From contig MKTY01000020.1 in the NCBI GenBank assembly GCA_001898485.1, positions 1,178,001 through 1,242,000 on the forward strand: a stretch of DNA of 64,000 bases, in the 5' to 3' direction. This document shows positions 6,492-14,284 of the stretch, piece by piece. The position numbers and the translations under genes were made by a program. Positions within the stretch are counted from its first letter, which is position 1. Every line of letters begins with the position of its first letter. Origin of the DNA: Sphingobacteriales bacterium 46-32 (GTDB lineage Bacteria; Bacteroidota; Bacteroidia; Chitinophagales; Chitinophagaceae). Below the pieces are notes generated by a model. The model did no database searches. It was given only the letters and a program-made list of their open reading frames with translations, and was not told where the DNA came from.

Positions 6492-7571
6492 TCATCGCAC
6501 CTGCAATGCATCCCGAAGTCCGTTGCCCAGCAAATTAAAAGCCAGCACCAGCAGCATAATTGCAATACCCGGAATAAGAGCCAGCATCGGATTTTGGGTG
6601 ATGATGAAATTGTAGTTTTCATTGATCATCAGCCCCCAGCTGGGTTGAGGCGGTTGTACGCCGATACCCAGAAAGCTAAGACCGGCTTCAATAACGATAG
6701 CCGAAGCAAAATTGGAAGCAGCAATTACGATGACCGGACCCAGGATATTGGGCCAGATGTGCCGTACAATGGTACGGAGTTGCGAAAATCCGAGAGCTCT
6801 TGCAGCTTCCACATATTCCAGCTCACGCACGGCGAGGATCTGTCCCCTTACCAATCTTGCTACACTTACCCACATGGTCATGCCTACTGCAATGAATACC
6901 TGCCAGAAACCACGTCCCAGTACCAGGGTGATCGCAAAAACCAGTAAAAGGGTTGGAATACTCCAGATCACGTTGATGAACCACATGATAATATCATCCG
7001 TACGCCCTCTGAAATAACCGGCCAGTGAGCCCAGCAATAGTCCGATAGATAATGAGATAATGACGGTGATAAGACCCACACTGAGGCTTACTCTTGTGCC
7101 CAGCAATAACCGGCTCAGCAAATCACGGCCAAACTTATCGGTGCCCAACCAGAATGTTTGCGTAATCAACGGCGTTGGTGCCAGTTGATTTTTATGATAT
7201 ACCCGGGCTTCCGTAACACCCTCATCAATAAATTTTTCAACGCGCACAGAATCGCCTTCAATATGTGCTGCTGATACAGGAACATAATAATAAGCATCCT
7301 CCTGCCCATTGAGTAAACGGGTAAAGAAACCTGCTTTTTTCACCGGCCTTTCCTTTTTTACCAGTACGAAGCGTTGTTGGAAGCCGGGCTTTTTGCCTCC
7401 TATTTCCACGATTTGCCGGTTGCTGTTAGGCGATCCGTCGGGCGCCAGCATATAAGCGGATATTGCAGTGAGCAGAGCCAGCCCAATTACAATCAAACCA
7501 CCCATGGCCGTTTTGTTTTGCCGGAGGCGGTTCCATGCAGCACGTTGAAAAGAAACAGAAGATTGGCTCAC
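6492..7571 (-). CDS. DppC/OppC-type ABC transporter permease
   Basis: A 359-residue inner-membrane permease of the dipeptide/oligopeptide/nickel uptake class. TM1 is at about 22-43. A long extracytoplasmic insertion (about 45-135, including a charged KKPGFQQRFVLVKKERPVKK stretch) precedes the family motif WLGTDKFGRDLLSR (141-154). TMs then run from 160 to 350 with the EAA loop EYVEAARALGFSQLRTIVRH (252-271). The only start in frame is GTG at 7571. Neither the partner DppB-type permease, the ATPase nor the binding protein is adjacent, so the rest of the transporter must lie elsewhere. Substrate unknown. Confidence 0.9.
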   Translation of the reverse strand: MSQSSVSFQRAAWNRLRQNKTAMGGLIVIGLALLTAISAYMLAPDGSPNSNRQIVEIGGKKPGFQQRFVLVKKERPVKKAGFFTRLLNGQEDAYYYVPVSAAHIEGDSVRVEKFIDEGVTEARVYHKNQLAPTPLITQTFWLGTDKFGRDLLSRLLLGTRVSLSVGLITVIISLSIGLLLGSLAGYFRGRTDDIIMWFINVIWSIPTLLLVFAITLVLGRGFWQVFIAVGMTMWVSVARLVRGQILAVRELEYVEAARALGFSQLRTIVRHIWPNILGPVIVIAASNFASAIVIEAGLSFLGIGVQPPQPSWGLMINENYNFIITQNPMLALIPGIAIMLLVLAFNLLGNGLRDALQVR

Positions 7572-7608
7572 AGTACAAAATAAGATTCAAGATAAATGAA
7601 AAGTAGAA

Positions 7609-7659
7609 GGGTTTAAAGTTTAAAAGTAAACGCAGTTAAAACCTTTATGCTTTTAAACC
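7609..7659. repeat. Imperfect AT-rich inverted repeat
   Basis: GGTTTAAAG plus TTTAAAAGT (7610-7628) faces ACCTTTATGCTTTTAAACC (7641-7659). It has the same word content as the repeat at 4673-4739 and sits in the gap between the glycosyltransferase 3' end and the permease 5' end. It may act as a terminator; otherwise no function is seen. Confidence 0.45.
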
Positions 7660-7661
7660 GG

Positions 7662-8777
7662 TTACCTGACCTTCCTGCCCTTCCACTCATATTGTCCTTT
7701 TTGGCCCAGCAAACCGGCTGTGAGTGTGTAGAGGATATGAAGCGGCTGCAGAAAGAAAAAGTACTTTAACAGGCGCTGCATGCCAAAAAACCGCGAGATG
7801 CTGATCACGAAGGGAAGTTCTGCCAGCGTTTTACCAACCCATAGCAATGCCGCCAGCAACCACCATCGGGGATGCCAGCAGCCAGCTATCAGCAGTACTG
7901 GAAAACAGAGATTAAACAGAAAAACCAGCAACATAACCGCTTTTATGCGCATGTCCATATAATGACCCGCTTTGCTGGCCCACCGTATCCGTTGCTGCAA
8001 AAAAGTTTTCCAGTTGGGTTCTGTTTCTGTATACACAATGGCTTCAGCAGATAAAAGATAGCCGGCTTTGCCGGGATAGTGACGTGCGATTTTGTGCATC
8101 AGCAGCATATCATCACCGGAAGCAATATGGTCTATGCCGGCAAAACCACCCACGGCTTCAAAGGCACTGCGGCTGTATGCCTGGTTTGCCCCATTACTCA
8201 TACTATAAAGCCGGCGGTGTACCGCTACAGCGGTAATACCCTGTAACACGGCAAAATCGTAGGACTGGAAAACTGCCAGCAGGCGATTTGAATAACGCAT
8301 GGCTACCGGTGCAGCGATGTATACATAATTATTCGTCTCGTAAAAAGACACGAGAGTGGCCAGCCAGCCGGGGCCCATAAAACAATCCCCATCGGTCGTA
8401 ATAATGAGTTCTCCGCGGGAGGCCTGTATGCCTGTTTCCACCGCTTTTTTCTTATAAGAGTTAAGGGAGTCTGACTGCAGATGGAGGAGCTTTACCTTTT
8501 CGTATTGCTCCACAATTTGAACAGTGTTGTCGTCCGAATTGTCGTTTATAACAATAATTTCTATTAAATGTGCCGGATAATGCTGGGCGAGTAGTGACTC
8601 GATAAGGCGGCCTATATGCGCAGCTTCATTGCGGACCGGAATAATAATGGAAACCCGGGTGTGCGGAGGAGTGCTGTTTTTTTTGAAAACGGGAATCTGT
8701 ACCCAGCAGTAGCAGTAATATACCAGCAGGGTTGAATAGACAGCAAACAACAGGGCAATGATCAATGCTAATACCAT
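7662..8777 (-). CDS. Membrane-anchored processive family 2 glycosyltransferase
   Basis: A 371-residue GT2 enzyme. An N-terminal TM (about 2-25) is followed by the GT-A domain: VSIIIPVRNEA, the nucleotide site INDNSDD, the metal-binding TTDGDC (Asp129/Asp131) and the QQRIRW motif (QxxRW, about 261-266) typical of processive synthases. Two or three C-terminal TMs end near GQYEWKGRKVR. It probably extends a polysaccharide or glycolipid at the inner membrane. The ATG at 8777 is chosen over a TTG four codons earlier. It lies 29 bp downstream of the alpha/beta hydrolase gene; a TAGCTTTG box in that gap may give it its own promoter. Confidence 0.88.
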   Translation of the reverse strand: MVLALIIALLFAVYSTLLVYYCYCWVQIPVFKKNSTPPHTRVSIIIPVRNEAAHIGRLIESLLAQHYPAHLIEIIVINDNSDDNTVQIVEQYEKVKLLHLQSDSLNSYKKKAVETGIQASRGELIITTDGDCFMGPGWLATLVSFYETNNYVYIAAPVAMRYSNRLLAVFQSYDFAVLQGITAVAVHRRLYSMSNGANQAYSRSAFEAVGGFAGIDHIASGDDMLLMHKIARHYPGKAGYLLSAEAIVYTETEPNWKTFLQQRIRWASKAGHYMDMRIKAVMLLVFLFNLCFPVLLIAGCWHPRWWLLAALLWVGKTLAELPFVISISRFFGMQRLLKYFFFLQPLHILYTLTAGLLGQKGQYEWKGRKVR

Positions 8778-8786
8778 GTATGCGGG

Positions 8787-8794
8787 CAAAGCTA
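8787..8794 (-). promoter_or_regulatory. Bacteroidota -7 box before the glycosyltransferase
   Basis: TAGCTTTG on the minus strand ends 9 nt before the ATG at 8777 and matches TAnnTTTG; no -33 TTG at normal spacing was found. Confidence 0.35.
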
Positions 8795-8806
8795 GGTAAA
8801 TGATGC

Positions 8807-9634
8807 TTAGGACATCAGGCTATCTGCAATGGCTTTTCCATGCTTTTCATGCAATACCTGATGACCAGACTCGATAATGGAAATATGACAAGAGGATTCT
8901 ATTCCTTTGCTGAATCTGTATCCGGGGCCTGGTAAAATAATGCGGTCATGACGTCCGTACAATAACCTGACCGGCGTTTTATTTTCAGTTACGGCATTCC
9001 GTATTTTCTTTAGCCGGGGTTTAATGTGGCGAAGACAGTGCCAGCGGGCATATAACAACCGTCTTACTTCTCCATTACCGATATAATAGTTCACAAATTT
9101 GAAAATACTGGTATTGACCCAACCCAGCCGGTTAAACAATCGCAATAATCCAAAAAACCACGACGGTTTTTTCATCGTAAAGGCAAACAAGCGGTTACCG
9201 GCTATTGTCTGTGTACTGAGCCAATACCAGAAATTCACCTTCAATCCATCTGGTGCCAGCAGTACCACACGCTCAACCTGGGAAGGGATAACCTGGTACA
9301 ACTGCAGCGCCATCCTGCCTCCCAGGCTAAAACCCAGCAAAGAAAATGTTGGTTCTGAATTATGCGGGCGAAAACCGCCTGATGATAATAGTTGCGAGCA
9401 GACTTGCAGCAGATCAGCTGGTTCAAAGGCTTTTTTCTCCAGCCATTGCGTATTGCCGTGATAGGGCAGGTCTATGGCCAGAAAACTATATTCCTTTCCG
9501 GCCAGCTGCTCCAGGAATGAAAAAGCCATTCCACTTTCTCCATACCCATGAAAACAAAGCACTATCCGGTCTCCGTTTCCAAACCGGTACCAGGCTATTT
9601 GGGAAGATTTATATGCTAAAAACTGCTGTTGCAA
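8807..9634 (-). CDS. Alpha/beta-fold hydrolase
   Basis: A 275-residue cytoplasmic hydrolase with a complete catalytic set: oxyanion loop CFHGYGESG (about 27-35), nucleophile elbow GFSLGG (Ser about 102), acid in LLYGRHDRI, and histidine in ESGHQVL near the C terminus. A helical lid is likely around 140-200. The substrate is unknown. The only in-frame start is TTG at 9634, preceded by an in-frame TAG. It is divergent from marR, and its 5' end is 24 bp from the palindromic operator at 9658-9678, so MarR control is plausible. Confidence 0.88.
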   Translation of the reverse strand: MQQQFLAYKSSQIAWYRFGNGDRIVLCFHGYGESGMAFSFLEQLAGKEYSFLAIDLPYHGNTQWLEKKAFEPADLLQVCSQLLSSGGFRPHNSEPTFSLLGFSLGGRMALQLYQVIPSQVERVVLLAPDGLKVNFWYWLSTQTIAGNRLFAFTMKKPSWFFGLLRLFNRLGWVNTSIFKFVNYYIGNGEVRRLLYARWHCLRHIKPRLKKIRNAVTENKTPVRLLYGRHDRIILPGPGYRFSKGIESSCHISIIESGHQVLHEKHGKAIADSLMS

Positions 9635-9657
9635 CGGCTAAAATTAGCGGCAAAAGA

Positions 9658-9691
9658 AAATTTGAACAATTCAAATTTAATAGTATTTTTG
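9658..9691 (+). promoter_or_regulatory. marR promoter with an overlapping perfect palindromic operator
   Basis: TTG (9662-9664), a 19-nt spacer and TATTTTTG (9684-9691) form a complete Bacteroidota promoter. The -33 element lies inside a perfect inverted repeat AAATTTGAA-CAA-TTCAAATTT (9658-9678). A palindrome over the -33 box of a marR gene, between two divergent genes, is the standard layout of a MarR autorepression site. Confidence 0.75.
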
Positions 9692-9712
9692 GATAGTTGC
9701 ACAAACAACTGT

Positions 9713-10153
9713 ATGCCAAACAACCATTTTAAGAAAGGGGAACTGTATAGCTTTATTACTGGTAAAGCTTCTACTGCTATTGCCCGGCGGCTGCAAAAAA
9801 AATTCAACCTGGCCGGCCTGAATATTACTATAGAGCAATGGAGCGTATTGTATCATTTATGGAAAGAAGACGGGCAAAGTCAGCAGCAATTGTGCAATGC
9901 TACTTTTCGGGATAAACCCAGTATAACACGGCTGGTTGATAATCTCGAAAGGTTAAACCTGGTTAAGCGGGTGCCTTCGGAAAGTGATCGGCGCATTAAC
10001 CTGATCTATCTGACCCGTCAGGCACAGAAGCTGGAGGAAGAAACAATGCAGATCGCAGATGAGACGCTGAATGAAGCGCTGCGCTCCGTATCTCCCGACA
10101 GGGTTGATGTGTGTAAAGAGGTGTTGCAGATAGTATATGATAACCTCAAGTAA
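9713..10153 (+). CDS. MarR-family transcriptional regulator
   Basis: A 146-residue MarR protein: dimerisation helix near 6-25, winged helix-turn-helix (about 35-105) with GLNITIEQWSVLYHLW, FRDKPSITRLVDNLERLNLV and the wing SESDRRINLIYLT, and a C-terminal dimerisation helix. MarR dimers repress from palindromes and release on binding small phenolic, fatty or oxidant ligands. The ATG at 9713 is chosen because it follows the mapped promoter by about 20 nt; the longer frame starts with TTG upstream of the operator. The acyl-CoA dehydrogenase gene follows after 45 bp, so a fatty-acyl or aromatic ligand is possible. Confidence 0.92.
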   Translation: MPNNHFKKGELYSFITGKASTAIARRLQKKFNLAGLNITIEQWSVLYHLWKEDGQSQQQLCNATFRDKPSITRLVDNLERLNLVKRVPSESDRRINLIYLTRQAQKLEEETMQIADETLNEALRSVSPDRVDVCKEVLQIVYDNLK

Positions 10154-10198
10154 GGATCAACGGAATACATTACAACTTATAACTTAAAACAGAATACC

Positions 10199-11992
10199 AT
10201 GAGTGCTGCCACTGAATCCAAACAGGTATTGAAAGGAGGAGAATGGCTGGTTCGTGAATCAACTCCTGCCGATACATTTACTCCGGAAAATTTTTCCGAA
10301 GAGCAAAGAATGATCCGCGATATGTGTGATCAGTTTCTGGATGCGGAGATTTATCCCATCCTGGACCGGATTGATTCACTCGAACCAGGGTTAATGAAGT
10401 CGCTGGTAAATAAGGCAGGCGACCAGGGTCTGCTCTCTGTATCATTTCCTGAAGAGTATGGTGGTCTGGGAAAAGATTTTGTGACCTCTACTATTGTAAA
10501 TGAATACCTGGGTGCAGGTCATTCTTTTTCGGTAGCCATTGCAGCACATACAGGTATCGGCACGCTGCCGATTCTTTATTTTGGTACACCCGAGCAGAAA
10601 CAGAAGTATATTCCCAAGCTCATTACCGGAGAATGGGCGGGTGCCTATGGTCTTACCGAGCCTAATAGCGGAAGTGATGCGCTGGGCGCAAAAACCACAG
10701 CCAAACTCAGCGATGACGGGAAGTATTATCTCCTCAATGGTCAGAAATGCTGGATCACTAATGGGGGATTTGCCCAGGTATACACGGTATTTGCCAAAGT
10801 GGATGGCGATAAGTTCACGGCTTTTATTGTTGAGCGTGGCACTGAGGGATTCACCCAGGGGCCCGAAGAGCATAAGATGGGAATTAAAGGCTCGAGCACT
10901 GTGCAACTGTATTTTCAGGATGCGAAAGTACCGGTGGAGAATGTACTGGGCGAGATTGGTAAGGGACATCGCATAGCTTTTAATATCCTGAATATCGGCC
11001 GTCTTAAACTGTGTGCAGCCGCAACGGGAGGTGCCCGCAGGGCGCTGACCAACACAGTAGAGTATGCCCGTACACGGGAACAGTTTAAGCAACCCATTTC
11101 CAACTTTGGTGCTATCAAGCATAAGCTGGCTGAAATGGCCATCCGGATTTTTGTTTCCGAATCGGCATTGTACCGTACCGCCGACTGGATTGATGAGAAG
11201 GAAAAAGAATTGCTGGCAGCGGGTAAGCCTTTTAATGAATCGCTGTTGGGAGCGGCAGAAGAATATGCCATTGAATGTGCGATGCTGAAGGTATACGGAA
11301 GTGAGATACTCGATTTTGTGGTAGATGAGGGAGTACAGATTCACGGCGGCAATGGGTTCAGCGCCGAGTACAACATCTCACGCGCCTACCGCGATAGCCG
11401 TATCAACCGTATTTATGAAGGCACCAACGAAATTAACCGGCTGCTTACACTTGACATGACTTTGAAACGTGCCATGGGTGGCCGTCTTGACCTGATGGGT
11501 CCTGCTATGGCTGTTCAAAAAGAGCTGATGAGTATTCCCGATTTTGGCGCGGCTGACGAAGCTCCATTTGCAAGCGAGCAAAAACTGGTTGCCAATCTTA
11601 AAAAAGCTATTCTGATGACGGCTGGTGCAGCTGTTCAGAAGCTGATGATGAAAATTGAAAGTGAGCAGGAGGTTTTAATGAGTCTCGCTGATATGGCCAT
11701 TGAAACTTTCAATGCAGAAAGCGTATTGCTGCGGGTAATGAAAATGACAGCAGCCAACGGTGAGGAAGCCAGCCGTCTGCACCAGGATATTATGCGCACC
11801 TATCTGTACGATGCAGCTGACAGGGTAAATAAAGCAGGTAAAGACGCTATCAATTCATTTGCTGAAGGCGACGAACAGCGAATGATACTTATGGGTCTTA
11901 AACGCTTTACAAAGGCAGATCCATTCAATTCAAAAGATGCCCGCAGACGTATTGCCGATAAAATGATTGCCGAAGGCCGTTATTGTTTCTAA
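10199..11992 (+). CDS. Acyl-CoA dehydrogenase, long VLCAD/ACAD9-like type
   Basis: FAD enzyme that makes the trans-2,3 double bond in acyl-CoA at the first step of beta-oxidation. At 597 residues it is about 200 longer than short/medium-chain enzymes and has the C-terminal extension (about 430-597) of the very-long-chain type. Motifs seen: YGLTEPNSGSDA (150-161), WITNGG (185-190), RTREQF (291-296) and the catalytic glutamate in IYEGTNEINR (Glu407). It lies 45 bp after marR on the same strand, so the MarR protein probably controls it. The stop overlaps the convergent membrane-protein gene by 4 bp. Confidence 0.93.
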   Translation: MSAATESKQVLKGGEWLVRESTPADTFTPENFSEEQRMIRDMCDQFLDAEIYPILDRIDSLEPGLMKSLVNKAGDQGLLSVSFPEEYGGLGKDFVTSTIVNEYLGAGHSFSVAIAAHTGIGTLPILYFGTPEQKQKYIPKLITGEWAGAYGLTEPNSGSDALGAKTTAKLSDDGKYYLLNGQKCWITNGGFAQVYTVFAKVDGDKFTAFIVERGTEGFTQGPEEHKMGIKGSSTVQLYFQDAKVPVENVLGEIGKGHRIAFNILNIGRLKLCAAATGGARRALTNTVEYARTREQFKQPISNFGAIKHKLAEMAIRIFVSESALYRTADWIDEKEKELLAAGKPFNESLLGAAEEYAIECAMLKVYGSEILDFVVDEGVQIHGGNGFSAEYNISRAYRDSRINRIYEGTNEINRLLTLDMTLKRAMGGRLDLMGPAMAVQKELMSIPDFGAADEAPFASEQKLVANLKKAILMTAGAAVQKLMMKIESEQEVLMSLADMAIETFNAESVLLRVMKMTAANGEEASRLHQDIMRTYLYDAADRVNKAGKDAINSFAEGDEQRMILMGLKRFTKADPFNSKDARRRIADKMIAEGRYCF

Positions 11993-12750
11993 TGCCAGCG
12001 GTCTGAATCGAAGTTTAAAGCGACTGTTTCGAAAGGATCAGTCGCTTTTTCGTCATCATGTCCGTAAATCTCTTTCAGCTCTTCGCGCGTAATACGAAGC
12101 TCTTCCAGCTGTTTTACTCTTTTTTGCTCAAAATAAATGCCGGCGCTCAGGCTTACAGAAGTAAGTGTAACGATCAGGAACTGAATAAGGTCTGCATCGT
12201 GCTGGTAACCGGCATCTGCAAAAACACGGACTCCATAAATGTACCCCAGGCCAATGGCGGCAAATAAAAGGGACGAAACAATCAGGGCCTTACCAAGGGC
12301 CTTCTGATAGGTGATGGTGAGTTTTACCTGGTGTACAAAGAAGATAAGTGCAAAGGAAATTGTCAGGGCCAGTGTTGCTCCCGACAATACGTTTACTTCA
12401 TAAGATGAAACTCCAAAAATCAGCACGGCCAGAATCTCAATGCTCAATACGGAGTAGAAAACCCAATGCATACGCCGGCGCAGCAATACAGTCCGGCTGA
12501 AATAGGTCAGGAAAAGGAAAATAAGTGGAGCTACCAGCAGATTCTGGATAATGTTTTGTATCAGGTGTGCGTGTCCGCGAAGAGGAATATAATTAAGCAG
12601 AAGCAGGTTGCAGATAACCAACAATGAGAGATAACCCAACAATGCCGGAAAGGCTCTGTATAAAGACAGGCGATAAAACAGTATAAGCGCAAAGGGTATA
12701 AGTAGTGCAACCGTTGCTATTATTCCCATCAATTCAAAAAAACTCATCAT
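11989..12750 (-). CDS. Seven-TM membrane protein of unknown function
   Basis: A 253-residue protein with about seven hydrophobic segments (roughly 6-26, 34-54, 68-86, 97-115, 121-141, 155-172, 186-206) and a charged cytoplasmic tail with a short coiled coil (QKRVKQLEELRITREELKEI) and acidic end. The layout is like the membrane sensor module of some histidine kinases but no kinase or other output domain follows. I do not recognise a named family. Its last codon overlaps the convergent acyl-CoA dehydrogenase stop by 4 bp. Confidence 0.7.
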   Translation of the reverse strand: MMSFFELMGIIATVALLIPFALILFYRLSLYRAFPALLGYLSLLVICNLLLLNYIPLRGHAHLIQNIIQNLLVAPLIFLFLTYFSRTVLLRRRMHWVFYSVLSIEILAVLIFGVSSYEVNVLSGATLALTISFALIFFVHQVKLTITYQKALGKALIVSSLLFAAIGLGYIYGVRVFADAGYQHDADLIQFLIVTLTSVSLSAGIYFEQKRVKQLEELRITREELKEIYGHDDEKATDPFETVALNFDSDRWH

Positions 12751-13093
12751 TGGTCAGTTTTTCTTATAGGATCAGGATATGGATCATATCAAACATATGG
12801 TCGGATATGTTGATACAAAATTAACGCGCAACTAGCCTACATAGTGCTAAAAAATAATGGTTTATGCTAAAATTCAGTAAAACCTTGTTCTTATTCCGTA
12901 GAATTACTAATCTACCGGATAAGTGGTTTTTGCGAAAAGGAAAGAAGAGTTACGATGAGGAGGTGAAAAGAGTTTAAAGGTTTAAAAGGTATGAAGGAGG
13001 AAGGTAGAGGGTAAGGAGAAGAGAGACATGCAAGACGGGGGCGGTTGGGTTTAAAGTGCTTCTTACGGTCAACTGTTAACTGTACACCGTCCA
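12751..13093. other. Intergenic region with decayed repeat sequence
   Basis: 343 bp without a convincing gene. The part near 12780-12900 is AT-rich and should carry the promoter of the seven-TM gene. From 12960 it holds low-complexity purine-rich sequence (GTTTAAAGGTTTAAAAGGTA) like the repeats at 4673 and 7609, then an ACGGT...ACCGT inverted repeat (13066-13091). A 16-bp near-match to the 3' end of the cytochrome gene (ACTAATCTAC-GGATA words) recurs at 12906-12921. Confidence 0.5.
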
Positions 13094-13489
13094 CTAATCT
13101 ACGGGATAGGGCTCTCCCCTGTGGCAGGTTCTGCAATTAACAATATTGAGATACTCTGGCCGCATTGTAGTATCGTAGTAAAAATTCTTTTTATTAATAT
13201 CGATGGTCATGCGGATCATTTTCCGCGCATTTTCTTTCATTTCATTCTTATCTGCAGCATAATCGAGACTGTCAGCATAGCCAGCCACGGGAGAATGACA
13301 GAAGCTGCAACCGATACCCAGTGCCTTATTATATGAATTCATGATGCTGTCCATTTTTGCTTCGCTGATGTCTTTTGGCAGCACCTGCAGGTTTTTAAAC
13401 TTGCCGGCGGGTGGGCGTACAGCGGCAATACCGGCTCCTACCAGGCTGGTGATGACCAGGATTGCAAGCAGGTGTTTGGAGATTGTCAT
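13094..13489 (-). CDS. Small secreted c-type cytochrome with two haem motifs
   Basis: A 131-residue exported cytochrome: an N-terminal signal or anchor (about 7-23) and two CxxCH haem-binding motifs, CSFCH (about 61-65) and CRTCH (about 118-122, in NCRTCHRGEPYPVD). The order resembles the small cytochromes related to the photosynthetic reaction-centre cytochrome family (IGCSFCH first, NCRTCHRGE last) that are common in non-phototrophic Bacteroidota. The start at 13489 gives the signal peptide; the longer frame runs into pgl. It follows pgl by 61 bp and may be the last gene of the gnd-zwf-pgl operon. Redox partner unknown. Confidence 0.85.
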   Translation of the reverse strand: MTISKHLLAILVITSLVGAGIAAVRPPAGKFKNLQVLPKDISEAKMDSIMNSYNKALGIGCSFCHSPVAGYADSLDYAADKNEMKENARKMIRMTIDINKKNFYYDTTMRPEYLNIVNCRTCHRGEPYPVD

Positions 13490-13550
13490 GAAAAAATGTT
13501 TTATTATGGACGGCTGGCGAAGGCAATGGGTTTGCAGCAACAGCAGACTT

Positions 13551-14273
13551 TTACAGTTCAGCCGAGGCTGGCTGATCCAGAAACCAGTGAACTGTGCCAC
13601 CGGCTGTAGGGTGAATCACCTGTGCCGGATGCAGATCGGGGTCGGGTGTGCCACTGATAACGGCTTTTACTGCGGGAGCTTTGTCTGCACCGCTGACCAG
13701 GTAGGCAATAGAGGCGCTCCGGTTCACGATGGGAGCCGTAAGTGTAATACGGTACATCTGCTGCTCTTCGAGATAAAAGGCGGTGACCCATTTTTCTGCT
13801 TCGTGTACTACCGGGTAACCTGGGAAAAGAGAAAGCGTATGTGAATTATCGCCCAGGCCCAGTAATACGAGGTCGAAACTCGGGCCCGAAGTACCGAAAT
13901 ACTGGTGAAGGATTTCTTCATAGGCAACAGAAGCCTCATCGGCTGGCAGGTCTGTACGCATTACATGAATCTGGTCGTGTACAATGGGTACATGATTCAA
14001 CAGTGTATTGTAAGCCATGCGGGCATTATTGCGCTCATCGGTAAAAGGCACAAAGCGTTCGTCGCCCCAGAAGAAATGAAGCCGTTTCCAGTCAATTTTT
14101 GACTGGTAGGGTTCTGTTGCCAGCAGTTCATACAATTTACGGGGCGTACTGCCTCCGGAAAGTACCAGTGTAAAACGATCCTGCTTAGTAAGCACACGGT
14201 CAATATAGTGTATCAGCCATTCGGCAAATTCTGTGGCCAGTTCATTGGCGTTGGCAACAATGTGCTTTTCCAT
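13551..14273 (-). CDS. pgl: 6-phosphogluconolactonase
   Basis: Hydrolyses 6-phosphogluconolactone in the oxidative pentose phosphate pathway. The 240 residues carry the family motifs LVLSGGSTPRKLYELL (about 36-51), FFWGDERFVP (about 68-77) and LVLLGLGDNSHTLSLFP (about 135-151). In the usual motif the last part is GDGHTASLFP; here D-N-S-H-T replaces D-G-H-T, with the histidine kept. It is the third gene of gnd-zwf-pgl, 11 bp after zwf. Confidence 0.93.
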   Translation of the reverse strand: MEKHIVANANELATEFAEWLIHYIDRVLTKQDRFTLVLSGGSTPRKLYELLATEPYQSKIDWKRLHFFWGDERFVPFTDERNNARMAYNTLLNHVPIVHDQIHVMRTDLPADEASVAYEEILHQYFGTSGPSFDLVLLGLGDNSHTLSLFPGYPVVHEAEKWVTAFYLEEQQMYRITLTAPIVNRSASIAYLVSGADKAPAVKAVISGTPDPDLHPAQVIHPTAGGTVHWFLDQPASAEL

Positions 14274-14284
14274 GTTTTCCAGGT

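Noticed and set aside
10442-11344. Long antisense open frame inside the acyl-CoA dehydrogenase gene
   Set aside because: It mirrors a strongly supported gene, has no family features and no promoter; it is a shadow of the coding strand.
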